This document shows, piece by piece, positions 42,976 through 53,534 of a stretch of DNA of 64,000 nucleotides; position 1 is the stretch's first letter, and each line of letters opens with the position of its first letter. The stretch comes from Cyanophora paradoxa (taxonomy: Eukaryota > Glaucocystophyceae > Cyanophorales > Cyanophoraceae): contig QPMI01000560.1 of the NCBI GenBank assembly GCA_004431415.1, positions 124,001 through 188,000 on the forward strand, given 5' to 3'. The translations under genes and the position numbers were made by a program. The notes beneath the pieces are model-generated. The model was given only the letters and a program-made list of their open reading frames with translations, had not been told where the DNA came from and did no database searches.

Positions 42976-43483
42976 GCGCCCCGCCCCGCCCGCCCTCCCG
43001 CCCTCCACACCGGTACCCACCGCAGGGCCTGGTAGCTGCAGGGCCCATCCGGGTCTGCTCTCTCCAGCTCAGTCTTCTTTCAAGTTTGCCTATCTCTAAC
43101 AACGTTGAATACCCCACGTCCGCCGCGATGAAGCGCTGATCTGTTCCTCCGTTCGGGGGCCGCGCTGAGGCGATGCAATAATGCAAGGGCAGCAATCGAG
43201 GTTAACGTTTAATTCTGCACAATAAGTCACAATAATTCATTCGAATACCTCGGTACTGTCGTACTACTTCCCAATTTGGAATCCAAATACTAGATACTAG
43301 GCGAATAAGAGTTTCGACCGGAGGCGACTACGCAAATCGAAGGCAAAAAGCGAAAATCTAAAACGCAGAGCAAGTGCAATTGAAAGTGAAGGGCCCCGCC
43401 CGGAGCGGGGGCGGGGCAGGAGAGATGCAGAGGGGCGGGAGCAGCCGCTCGATCTCTGAGTGTAGAGATGGCTCGATGGCGGG
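42976..43483. other. Convergent intergenic region, AT-rich, no gene seen
   Basis: About 500 bp of 3' flanks. Contains GGTTAACGTTTAAT near 43200 and several TACTAGATACTAGG-type near-repeats around 43288. No RNA gene recognised. Confidence 0.4.
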
Positions 43484-45074
43484 TCAGCCGAGGAGGACGG
43501 TGGCGCCGTCGACGTGGAGGGAGGCGCCCCCCGAGAGGCGGATCACCGCCCCGGCCCCCGCCACCTCCACCCGCCGCACCAGCCCCGCCTGCCCCCGCCG
43601 TCCCCGGGCGCGGTGAGGGCGAGGCAGGGGCGCTCGCGGCCGGCGGGCGGGCGGGGGCGGACGGTGTCGGTGAGGAAGAGGGCGCCGGCGGTCGGGTGGT
43701 ACGCCACGTCGTAGCTCGTCCCCAGGCACACCCCCGTCCCCACTGCGCATGCGCCCCACCCGGTCACCCTTGGAAGGCGCGGCGGCGGGGGCGGTGGTCT
43801 GCGCGCACCGCCGTCGGGGCCGGCGACGGCGGCGCCGCAGCCGGCGACCGTGCGCGTCTCGTTGGTCGCCTGCGGCACCGGCGGCCTCAGGTACGCGGGC
43901 GGGCCAAGCAAGCTGGGCGGGGCCGGGCCGGGTCGGACCAGGAGGATGGCGCGGAGGTAGGCGTCGTAGGGGTCGACGAGGAAGAGGGCGTCGAGGCCCG
44001 GGACGACGACGCCGTGCTTCGGCTGCTTGAAGTAGGCCGAGGCGCACGGGCCGTCCGAGGCGCCCCAGCCCTGGAAGACCCCGCAGAAGGGCTGCAGGCC
44101 GCCCCCCGCGGCGAGGCTGTAGAGCAGCACGCGGGAGTTGCCGCCGTCGAAGACGTAGAGGCGGTCCCGCGCCTCGTCCAGCGCCAGCCCGCTCCCCGCG
44201 AGGGGCATCCCGTCCGCCACCGCCACCGCCCCGCCCCCGCCGCCACCTGCCCCGCCCCCGCGTCGGCCTCGGCGGGGCCGGCGGGGCCGGGGCCGGGGCC
44301 GGCGCCGGCGCACGCTCTGGAGGCCGGCGCTGCCCGTGAACCACACGCGCTGCCGCCTGCCGTCGAACGCCAGCGCCGAGGGCGAGTTCAGCCCGCTCGC
44401 TGCCGCCCGCTTCAGCGGGCCGCACGGCGGGGCGGCGCCGGCGGGCGAGGGCACCGAGCTGGACGGGCGAGCCCGTGAGGGGGTAGTCGAGGCGAAAGAT
44501 CCTCCCCATGGAGAACTCGGCGATGTACCTGCGGCTCGGGAGGTCGGCGGCGCGCGCGAGGAGGCAGAGAGCTGAAGTCTGGGCCGCGCACGCGTTGCAG
44601 AGGGGGTCGAACGCGATGCCGGCGCTGCCGAAGCCCGTGATGGCGGGGCCGACGGGGTAGGGGGGGAATGCGCCCGCCGCGAAGATCGTCGTGCTCGTGT
44701 CGAACTGAGTGAAGTAGAGCCTGACCGGGCGGCGTCACGCGTACGTTCAATCAAACGGCAGCATTCTCGCGCAGCGCCCCTGCGTGGTTAAGAGCGCACC
44801 GGTCGTCCCTGGAGCAGTAATCAATCTGGCTCGCCTGCAGAAGCCTGACGTTCAACCCGTTCCCAGCGGCGTTCGCCGTGGCGGTCGTCGAGTTGCCGAT
44901 GACGAGGGTGACACGCGGAGCCGGAGTGTACGGGATGAGCGCCGCACAAGCGCGCTGCACGACCGCACAGAGCAGCAGCGAGCGGACGGCTGCGCGTATG
45001 CTGCAGAGCTTGAGGCACCGTCTTCGTCTTCGACGTGCAGCGTGACCTGCCGGTTGCTGGCCTCCTTGTCGCAT
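43484..45074 (-). CDS. Secreted or membrane-anchored NHL-type beta-propeller protein
   Basis: The in-frame ATG at 45074 gives a very basic start (MRQGGQQPAGHAARRRRRR) and then a hydrophobic segment SLLLCAVVQRACAALIP, a signal peptide or signal anchor. The exterior part has GNSTTATANAAGNGLNV, FDTSTTIFAAGAFPPYP, and repeated propeller-like strands: YIAEFSMGRIFRLDYPL, LNSPSALAFDGRRQRVWFTG (about 44390), GLALDEARDRLYVFDGGNSR (about 44190), YFKQPKHGVVVPGLDALFLV (44010), and TSYDVAYHPTAGALFLTDTV (43700). It ends VDGATVLLG, stop at 43484. The periodic 'LA-D-----LYV-D--N-R' pattern is that of NHL/SMP-30-like repeats. Several Cys suggest disulfides. A ligand or enzyme function cannot be assigned. Confidence 0.65.
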
Positions 45075-45426
45075 CTTTGCGACGATGTACTTACTGAATC
45101 TGTGCAGGGGAGCCACAGCTCTTCGATCTCTTGAAACGCCACAGGACGGCTGCAGTGCGAGTGGGATGCTTATGATAGCGAGTGCCGAGCTAAGCTATGC
45201 CGGATCCGGGTCGAGGCGAATTCGTTGACACGCGCTGCCACTGCCTGCCAGGTCAACAGCGTTAACAACAACACCTCCGAGCAAGTAAAGTCAGTTGATC
45301 TGCATGTGCTATGCGGGCGCTGCTGTCGAAAAACAGGTGCAACAGCGAGGGAAGCGAGGCCTATGGCTAGCGGATAGGAAGCTCTCAAGAACGCGCTACC
45401 CCCCCCAGACAGGAGCGCCGTGAAAA
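45075..45426. promoter_or_regulatory. Divergent region between the propeller gene and bS15
   Basis: 352 bp between outward-facing starts. No motif identified with confidence. A possible 5' UTR intron donor (GTAAGTAC on the minus strand near 45096) lies just upstream of the propeller start. Confidence 0.35.
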
Positions 45427-46058
45427 ATGCTGCGCAGCCTGTGCACGCTCGGCGGTGAGTCCTTTCGACGGTGTTCGGCCGTTGCGGAATCGCTGACTGT
45501 GCCGCTCCGCAGCGTCCACGTCGCAGCGGCTGTGCACGCCCACCGCCGTTCGCTGGCTCGCAACGGAGACATCGGCCGCGGCTGCGGCCGTGACGACAGG
45601 GGCGGCAGCAGGGCCCTCATCGAGCGCGGCGAATCCCGCGCGGCACGGCCTGCCTCCCCGCGTCGCCGAGATCATGCGGCTCTCGCCGGAGACGATGACT
45701 GAAATCAAGGAGCATTTCGGGTACAGGACAGCAGATACGACTAGCTTTCCGATCCAGAGTGAGCGCCCGTCCGCCGCCAATCGCGCAAGCGCCTGGCTGA
45801 GTCCTCGCAGTGGCGATGCGGACGCGGCAGATTGAGAAGCTGCACGCCTACTTGAAGCAGAACCCCGCCGATGCGGAAGTGGAGGCGGGCATCAAGAAGC
45901 TGCTCCAGGACCGCTCGCGGTGCGTGGCCCGATGGAAGGCGGCGGGCGCGCCTGCAGCTGACGCGTGCGTCGCGTGCAGGATGGCGAGGTTCATGAAGCG
46001 GCACGACTTCAAGTTCTACAAGCGCGTCGTGCGGAAAGACAAGCCGGACCTGCGGTAG
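45427..46058 (+). CDS. Organellar (probably mitochondrial) small-subunit ribosomal protein bS15
   Basis: Exon 1 (ATG 45427, MLRSLCTLG) and the following Ala/Thr-rich stretch (CTPTAVRWLATETSAAAAA) look like a presequence. The folded part begins PRVAEIMRLSPETMTEIKEH, then SFPIQ, an intron ending CTCGCAG near 45810, and MRTRQIEKLHAYLKQNPADA, GIKKLLQDRSR. A further intron (about 45919-45980, GTGCG donor) leads to MARFMKRHDFKFYKRVVRKD and the stop at 46058. The Q-I-x-x-L-x-x-(H/Y)-L-K-x-N-x-x-D helix pair and the ending R-x-x-x-F-M-K-R-H-D are the bS15 hallmark, which binds SSU rRNA. A plastid destination cannot be excluded. Confidence 0.85.
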
Positions 46059-46399
46059 CGCCCGCCGCCCCAGCAGCAGCACCCGCCCCTCGCTCCCCTA
46101 GGCGCGCACGACGCTTCTCGTGCTTCGAGAATTCATCTTCGCAATACTCGAGCGGTCTAGGAGGGCAGCAAGGCGGGGTTGGGCAGAGGAGGGGAAGTCG
46201 GGCGGACGCCGGCGCGCCAGCGCCTTCGGAGGGGCGGGGGCAGAGAAAGGCGGGATTGGTCTGGTGCCTCCAGGTGGGCGCAGAGGGAGAGCGCGCCGTC
46301 CTAGGGCTCAGGCGGCGACCGCCGGCCCTCTCCCTGCGGGCGGGGGCGTCGGGCGAGCTCGAGGGTGGGCTCGCGAAGCAGTGCCCGCGCACCTGTAGA
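46059..46399. other. Convergent intergenic region
   Basis: 3' flanks of bS15 and the condensin gene. The exact 3' end of the condensin coding sequence is not fixed and may extend into this stretch. Confidence 0.3.
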
Positions 46400-49300
46400 G
46401 GGGCCCGGGGCTGCGCCGAGGGCCGCCCGCAGGGCCGCGACGCCGGCCTGGCCGTCGGCCTGCATGCGCGCGCGTCAGGCCGCCCGAAGAGGGAAGAGAG
46501 GCGGGCAGGGCGCACGGAGAGCGGGGCCGGCGGGGGCGACGCGAGGGCCTCGAGAAGCGCGGCGCGGGCCGCGGCGGGGGCGCGGGTCAGGCACGACTCC
46601 AGCGCCGCCCGCAGCGGGCTGCCCGGCGCCAGTTTCGCGTCGGCCTCGCATGCTTCGTCGCCCTCGCCCTCGGCCGGCTCGGGCCCGTTGCGCCGGCGCG
46701 GCCGCCGGGCCGGCGCCAGCGGCGTGCACGGCGCGCTCGCGCTGGCGGCCTCCTGCGCGGGCGTCGGAGGCGCGGGCGTGCGGGCCGGGCGCGGGGCGGG
46801 GCGCACGGGGCGGGCGGCGCGGCCAAAGGCCTCCGCGGCGGCGTGCGCGAGGGGGCGAGGGCGGGGCCGGGGCGGCGGCGGCGCGCCCGGCGGCGGCGAG
46901 GAGGCAGGCGAGGGCGGGGCGGAGGGCGCGGGCGAGGCTCGCGTCGTCCCGCGAGCAGCGGCGGAGGATCCCCGCCGCGAGCGCCGCCCCCGCCGGCACC
47001 GCCGCCTCCTCCGCCCCGTCGCCGCCCTCAGCGGCGGCGGCGGCCGAGGCGAGGGCGCAGAGGAGGCGGGAGGCGGCGGCGGCGGCCGGCGGGGAGGCGG
47101 CGGCGGGCCCGCTGCCGGCGCGGCGGAGGAGATCCCAGAGGGGCGCCCGGGCGGGGGCGGCGGGCAGGGCGAAGAGGCCGGCGGCGTCGGCGAGGGCCGA
47201 GAGGAGCGCCTCCGCCGCCCGCTCCGCCAGGCCCCGCCGGGGGCCACCGCAGTCGCCGCCTCCCGCGGGGCGACTCGCCGGCCCCAGAGGCGGCGCCGCC
47301 CTCGCCCTCGTCGGAGCCGGAGGCGGCGCGCCGGGCCCGCACCAGCGCCGGCGAGCTCCCGAGGGCGTTCCCGGCGCCCCGGCGCCCTCCGCCCTGCGGA
47401 GCGGGTCGGGGAGGGGCGCTGGGCGGGGCGCGGTGGGCGGCGGGTCGCACGGGAAGAGGCCGGGGGTGTCGAGGGCCCAGCGCGCGAGGGCCGACAGCTC
47501 CTCGGGCCAGGCGGCCTTCCCGGAGCGCGCGGCCCGGCGGGCGCCGGCGCGCCGGCCCTTCTCCGGGGCCGGCTCGGCGCGGAGGGCGCAGGCGAGGCGG
47601 GCGTGGGCGGAGAGGGCCCGCAGCAGGGCGTCGGGGCCCGGGAAGTCCGCCCCCGCCGCCCCGGAGCCCTCCGCCCGCAGCCGCGCCCCCAGCAGCGGCG
47701 CGCTCCGGCCCAGCGCCGCGCAGAGCTCCGCCGCCGCCGCGCTGCCCGCCAGCTCGGGCCGCCACCGCTCGCTCGCCTGCCGGCCGCTCAGACTCGGCGC
47801 GCCTCGTACCCTCGGCGGACCGCGCACCAGGACGCTCTCGAGGATGCGCAGCGCGGCGATGGCGCGCACGCTCGCCTCCCCTCGCCCTCCGCCCCGCCGT
47901 CCCCGGGCCCCGCCCCCGCCTCGGCGGCCCCCGCGGCGCGCTGGCGCTGCTGCTGGCGGGCGCGCTGGCGGCCGGCGGGGGCGGCGGGGCGCTTGCGCTT
48001 GCCGGCCGCCTCGTCGGCCTCCTCGTCGCCGGGGCGGGGCGGGCGGGGAGGATGTCGCCGGCGGCGGCGGCGAGGAGCTCGAGGACGGGGGCGGCGCGGC
48101 CCCAGGCGGCCGCCAGGTCCAGGAGCCCCGCCACCGCGGGGCCGTCCCCGGCCAGCGCCGCAGCCACCAGCGCGTCCGGCAGGCCCTCCGCCGCCGCTGG
48201 CGCCGCCTCCGCCCCGCCGCCCCCGCCAGCCGGAAGAGCGCGGCGCGGGCGGCGGGCCCGGGCGGCGGAAGGCGGCGGGGAGGTCTGGGTTGGGGAGGGC
48301 GTAGCAGGCGAGGAGGGCGTCGAGGAGGCCGCCCGAGAGGCCGGCGGAGAGGGCGGGGGCGAGGGCGGAGTGCTCGGGGCGGGCGAGGAGCGGGCCCGCC
48401 GCCTCCCACGCCGCCGCCGCCGCCTCCAGCGCCGCGTCCGCCACGCGCGCCTCCTCCCCTCCTCCTCCTGCCGCCGCCGCTCCCGCTCTGCCGCCCCGCG
48501 TCACGGCGAGAAAAGGGGCGCCTCTGAGGGGGCCGGCGCGCCTTCCTCGGAGTCGGCGCCGTCGCCGGCAGGCCGCTTGCGGCGCTCCGCGAGGCGCGCG
48601 GCGCGGCGGGCCGCCTTTGCAGCGCTCGCGTCTGCGGGGCGGGGCCGGTCGGCGGGGCGGGCGCTGGGGGCGGGGCCGGGGCCGGAGATCGCACGGCGGC
48701 GCTCGAGGGAGGTGCCGACGCAGCCGATCCAGAGCTTGAAGAGCGAGGCGAGGCGCGGGAGGGGCACGGGGCCGCCCCGGCCGCCGGCCCTCGGGGCGAC
48801 GGCGCGGGCGTAGAAGGCGGGGGCCGCCTCCGGGCAGTGCTGCGCCAGCGCCACGAAGCGGCGCAGCTGCGGCGGCGTCGGCGAAGCGCGGGGCGGGAGG
48901 GGCGGGCGGGGCGGACGCAGTCGGCGGGGCCCTTGGAGGCGGGCATGAAGACGGGGGCGAGGACCTCCGCGAGGCCGTCCGCGCTCGCCTCGAGGGCGGC
49001 GCGGCGGGCCCCGGCGGCGCCCGCCGCGCCAGCGCGTGCTCGGCGGCGAGGCGCGGGAGGAGGGCGGAGGGGGGGACGAGGTCGCGGGGCGGAGGGGGAA
49101 GCCCGGCGGGGCGGCGGCGACGGCGCGGAGGAGGCGGACGAAGGCGGCGCGCACCGCCTCGCTCCGGTCGTCCAGCAGCGGCCGCAGCTCCGGCAGCACC
49201 TCTGCGCCCCGCGCCCCTCAGCCAGCCCGCAGCGCGGTGGACGGGCGGGGGGGCGGGGCGCGGGCCTGCGAGGGGGCCGTGGGCGAGGGGCTCGTCGACG

Positions 49301-51029
49301 AGGGGCGCGAGGGCGGCGAGGGCGGCGGCCCGCACGGCCGGCGAGGCGGCGTCGAAGGCGGAGCGGCGGGCGAGGGCGGCGGCGAGGGCGGACTGGGGCA
49401 GGCGGCGGAGGAGGCGCCCCGCGCCCTCCGTGGCCGCCAGGCGCACGCGGACGTCGCCGTCCTCGAGCGCCGCCTCGAGCGCCGCCGCCTGCCGCTGCAG
49501 CTCGGCCCGCACCTCCGCCTCGGGCGCCCCGCCCGCCGGCGGCAGCGGGAAGACCTCCGCCAGCAGCCCCGCCGCGTTCCGCCGCACTGCGCCTTCGTCA
49601 GCCGCGGCGCCGGCGATCGGCGCGGGCGGGCGGGGCGCGCCGGCGGGGTTGGCGGCGGTGAGGGCCCGCCAGAGGAGCGGCTCGTAGAGGCGGGCGAGGA
49701 GGGCGCCGACGGCCGGCCGCCCCGCTGCGCGGTGCAGGCCGCCCAGCAGGCCCCGCAGCGCAGCGCCCAGCGCCGGCGTCCGCGCCGTCAGCGCCCGCTG
49801 CGCCGTCCCCTGCACCGCGTCCTCTGACGCACCGCGTCGGCCCCGCCCGGGCTGCGGGCCGGCGGGGGGCGGCGCACCGAGGGCGGCGGCGGTTGCGGCG
49901 GCGGTGGAGTCGCCGGCGGCGGCGGCAGCGGAGGCGGCGCGCCAGGCGCGGAGGAGGGCGTGCGCGTGGCCCTCGACGGCGGCGGGGGCCGCGTGCGGGA
50001 GGGCCGCGAGCACCGCGGCGTGCGCCTCGGCCGCCACGTCCGCGCGGAGCGCCAGCAGGTGCGCCGCCAGCTTCGGACCCTCCTTGCGCCGCGCCAGCTC
50101 CCCGCTCGCCACCACCCGCGCCAGCAGGCCCGCAGCGCCCCGCCCCTGCTCCGGCTCGCCGGCGCGCTGCGGGGCGGGCCGGCGGGGCGGGCGCACGCGG
50201 CCTCCTCCTTGCAAGCGAGGGTGAAGGCACCCCGCATCGCGTACGCTTTCTTGATCTCTGCAAGCGGCTCGCTCGCCGGCGGCGGCGAGAGCTTGCAGGG
50301 GGCCGGGGGCGGAGGGACGGACCCGGGGCGGGAAGGGGCCGGAGGGCGAGGCGGCGAGCGACGAGGGGCACGAGCTCAGGCACGACCGTCTCGTAGTGCT
50401 TCCGGCGGGCCGTCCACCAGCCGTGCGCCAGCTCCGCCGCCTCCGCCAGCGCCTCCCGCGCCGCCCCCGCCACCCCCCGCTCCGCCGCCTCCCCCGCCGC
50501 CTCTGCTCGCCGCCAGCTGCGTTAGCTGCGGGTCGCGTTGAGGGCGGGCGGGCGGGCGGGCGTGCCGCGGAGGGACAGAAGGGCGTCGTAGAAGGACTGC
50601 GGGAGCGCCTTGTCGTCGGCCGCCACCGCGTGCCGCGCCAGCGCGAAGCCACAGCGCGCCAGCTCCGCCGCCGCCTGCACGGCATCCGAAACGTCCTGCG
50701 CGCAACGCTCTCTCATCGAACGCTTCAGGCTAGCTTTGCGCGGCGGGCGCTCGCCTCGGTTCCCTTCGCCGCCTCCCGGCACTTGTCCGCGGCTGCCTGG
50801 GCGCGCTGGTGCAGGGAGATCCACATAGTGAGTGCATCCTTGCGAGATAGCTCTGAGAGCGGCTCGCTGAGATCCAGCAGCGCCGCCCGCCGGCTCTTTG
50901 GCTGCGGTGCGAGGTCCGGTCAGAGGGGCACACCGCACCAGCCCGCCGGTGCACCTTGTTACGCGCTCGCTCTAGCAAATCGTCCAGAGGGTCGATCTTG
51001 GCTAGCACGAGGCTCCCCATGTCAGGCAT
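46400..51029 (-). CDS. NCAPG2: Condensin II subunit CAP-G2 (NCAPG2)
   Basis: HEAT-repeat subunit of condensin II, which compacts chromosomes in the nucleus. The start at 51029 reads MPDMGSLVLAKIDPLDDLLE. The signature region is RLYEPLLWRALTAANP then VRRNAAGLLAEVFPLPP (about 49700-49560), VRVRLAATEGAGRLLRRLP, AVRAAALAALAPLVDEPLA, VLPELRPLLDDRSEAVRAAF (about 49195), LLPRLAAEHALARR, FVALAQHCPEAAPAFYARAV (48860) and LASLFKLWIGCVGTSLERR (48740). These match in order the conserved middle of NCAPG2. The C-terminal third is Ala/Leu-rich HEAT-like sequence of low complexity, with many short introns; its end near 46400 is approximate. Presence of CAP-G2 implies a condensin II complex, which fungi lack. 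Confidence 0.82.
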
Positions 51030-51335
51030 TTTGAATTCCACTCAAAACAGCTGCCGCCTGGGCAAGACCGTCTTTCTTTCTGTGCTGAGGTGCTCCACGC
51101 CCGCGTTTGCTGATATTACTAGCGCTACCGACACTGCATCCGGGTCCGGGGATCCACCGCGGCCGCGGGCTGTAGCGGCTTCGTTCGCCCAACTTGGGGG
51201 GTAGGCGAGTCGAAGACTGGGGTAGTCCCTCGGAGCCTGCCGAAGCGCAGACCCTGCGCGCCGCGCAGCAGATCAGGCCCACTGCAGCGGAGACGCCGGA
51301 GGACCGTGCGCGTCGCCTAAATTGACTGAATCCCG
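51030..51335. promoter_or_regulatory. Divergent region between NCAPG2 and the MDR oxidoreductase
   Basis: 306 bp between outward-facing starts. No specific element recognised. Confidence 0.35.
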
Positions 51336-52988
51336 ATGATGAAGGTGCGCCGGCGCCGGGTCCTCTCCTGAGCTCCGGCCAGATCGGCGTTTTCCGAGCG
51401 CTCGCGCTTCAGGCGCTCATCTGCGAGAAGAAGGGCTCGCCCCTCGCGCACTTCAAGGTGTGTGCCGTCGGGTTGAGCTTCACGCTGCATTACGCGTGCA
51501 TTAAGCCCCTTCAGATTGCGGAGGTGGAGCGACCGGTGCCAGCGGACGACGAAGTGGTCATCCGCGTGAAGGCGGCCGGCCTGAACCCCGTGGACTTCAA
51601 GATGGCCCAGATCGGCTTCTATGTCTCTCACTGGTGCGCCGCCAGCCCCGGTGCGCGCGCGCGCCGGCGCAGACGTATGCGCGCGCCTGCGCTTGCCCCC
51701 GTCGACCCTGGCCCGGGCCGGCGGGCAGGCCGGTGGTGCTGGGGTGCGACGTGAGCGGCGTGGTGGAGGAAGTGGGCCCCGGCGTCCGGCGCTTCAAGAG
51801 GGGGGACGACGTGTACGCGTTCACGCCGCTCGGGGCGGGCCGCACGGGCGCCTTCGCCGAGCTCTGCGCCTGCCCCGAGGCCGGCGTCTGCGCCAAGCCG
51901 CCCGCCCTCTCCTTCGAGGAGGCCGCCGCGCTCCCCGTAGGGGCCCTCACCGCCGCACTCGGCATCTTCGAGGAGGTCCCCCTACCCCCATCCCCCTACC
52001 CGTCCCCGTTCTTCCCCCCCTAGGTCCAACTCACCGGCCGGCAGCTGGGCGTGCCGTACCCGCCGGCGGCGGGGGCGGCGCCCCGGGGGCAGGCGTTCCT
52101 GGTGTGGGGGGCGTCGGGGGCGGTGGGGAGCGCGGCGGTGCAGCTGGCGAAGCTCGCCGGCTTCCGCGTCGTCGGCGTCGCCTCCGCCCGCAACGAGCCC
52201 GTCCGCCCCGCAGGCGGCGCTCAGCCTCGGGTTTGGGGAACTCAAGGCGTGCGCAGAAGCTGAGGGCGCTGGGGGCAGACGCCGTCATCGACCGCTCCGA
52301 CCCCCACGCCGAGGCCACGGTCCGAGCTCCGCCGCCCGCTCGCAGGCGCCCCCGCCGCGCCGCCGACGCAGACGCGGGGGCAGATCCGGGAGGCGGCGGG
52401 GGCGCCCATCAGGCTCGCCTTCGACGCCGTTGGGCCCGAGGCGCGCCCCGCGCCCCGCGCCCCGCGCTTGGGCCGGGCCCGCCGCCCCGGGCCGGCCCGA
52501 GGTCGACCGGGGGCTCGAGCAGACGGCGGGGGCCGTGGCGCGGGTGCTTGCGGCCGGCGGCGGGGGCGCGATGGTGTGCGCCGCCGGGGGGCCCCAGCGC
52601 GCCCCCGCCGGCGTCACCGTCAAGAACGTGCGCCCTTTCCCCCTCCCCTCCCCGCGCCCTGCCCCGGGCCCCGCCCGAGGCCCCGGGCGGTGCAGGTGAT
52701 GCTGGGGGCGACGTGGGGGCCGGGGCGGGGCGGGCGGCGCTGGGGCGCCTGTGGGGCCTCGTGGGCCCCGCGGCGGCCGGCGGGGCGCTGAGGCCGCTGC
52801 CCGTGCACTCCGTGCGCGGCCTCGAGGCGGTCGTCGGCGGCCTGCGCCTCCTCCTCGAGGTCCGCCCCCGCCGCCCCGGGCGCCTGCGGCTGCGGCTGCG
52901 CGGGGGAGCGCTCACGCTGAACCCCGGGCCGGGGCCTCGCGTCCCGCAGGGCAAGGTCAGCGGCGAGAAGGTGGTGTGCACCCTCTAG
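51336..52988 (+). CDS. Zinc-independent MDR-family NAD(P)H oxidoreductase (quinone/enoyl reductase-like)
   Basis: Reduces quinones or activated double bonds with NAD(P)H in related proteins. Exon 1 is tiny (MMK, ATG at 51336 or 51339), then GVFRALALQALICEKKGSPL, PLQIAEVERPVPADDEVVIR, VKAAGLNPVDFKMAQIGFY (51560-51620), PVVLGCDVSGVVEEVGPGVR, KRGDDVYAFTPLG, SFEEAAALPVGALTAALGIF (51920), the nucleotide-binding VWGASGAVGSAAVQLAKLAG (about 52105), KLRALGADAVIDRSDP, LAFDAVGPE, LAAGGGGAMVCAAGG and a C-terminal GKVSGEKVVCTL, stop at 52988. Gly-Ala-Ser-Gly-Ala-Val-Gly is the Rossmann loop. Catalytic zinc ligands of true alcohol dehydrogenases are not seen. A substrate cannot be named. About nine exons. 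Confidence 0.8.
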
Positions 52989-53534
52989 GCGCCCCCGGGC
53001 CCGGGCCCGACGTCGACCGGCCCTCCATGGCCACCAAGGCCTAGGCCTATCCACGTGCACACCCTTGGCCTCCTTAACGTGTAATGTGTGCCTGCATTCG
53101 TTGTAATTGCATTCGTTGTCCTTGCGAAGTTGCATTAAATATTCGTTCCGGATCCACGCGGAGCATCGAATATAGCTCAAAGGGGGACGCTAGTAAGCCT
53201 TGAAGCCTAGCTTTAGGCGGATACACTGATACAGGCGCCCCTAGGCCCAGGATTGCGATCGAAGGGATTGTCGAAGGGACCATCGGACTCCGGTCCGCCG
53301 GGGCCAGGCCGGGATCCGATGATCACCGCTGAGCCGGCCGTGGCATCCGTGCAGGCCGTTGGACCGTTGCTAACTGGGGCCGGACCAGGGGCTGGCAGTG
53401 GCAAATTAGCCGCGGCCGGGCCGCGAATCATCGGCTCATGTGCATGGGCCAAGCCTAGGATCATGATCATCAAGCCTTGCCAAGTTGAAGACTAGCTCTA
53501 AGTGAGGTAGAATGCAGAGCTGGAAGGAGTGGGT
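52989..53534. other. Convergent intergenic region, 546 bp
   Basis: No gene seen. It begins GC-rich and becomes AT-rich, with small duplications (TGTAATTGCATTCGTTG near 53100) and TCATGATCA near 53460. It probably holds both 3' UTRs. Confidence 0.45.
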
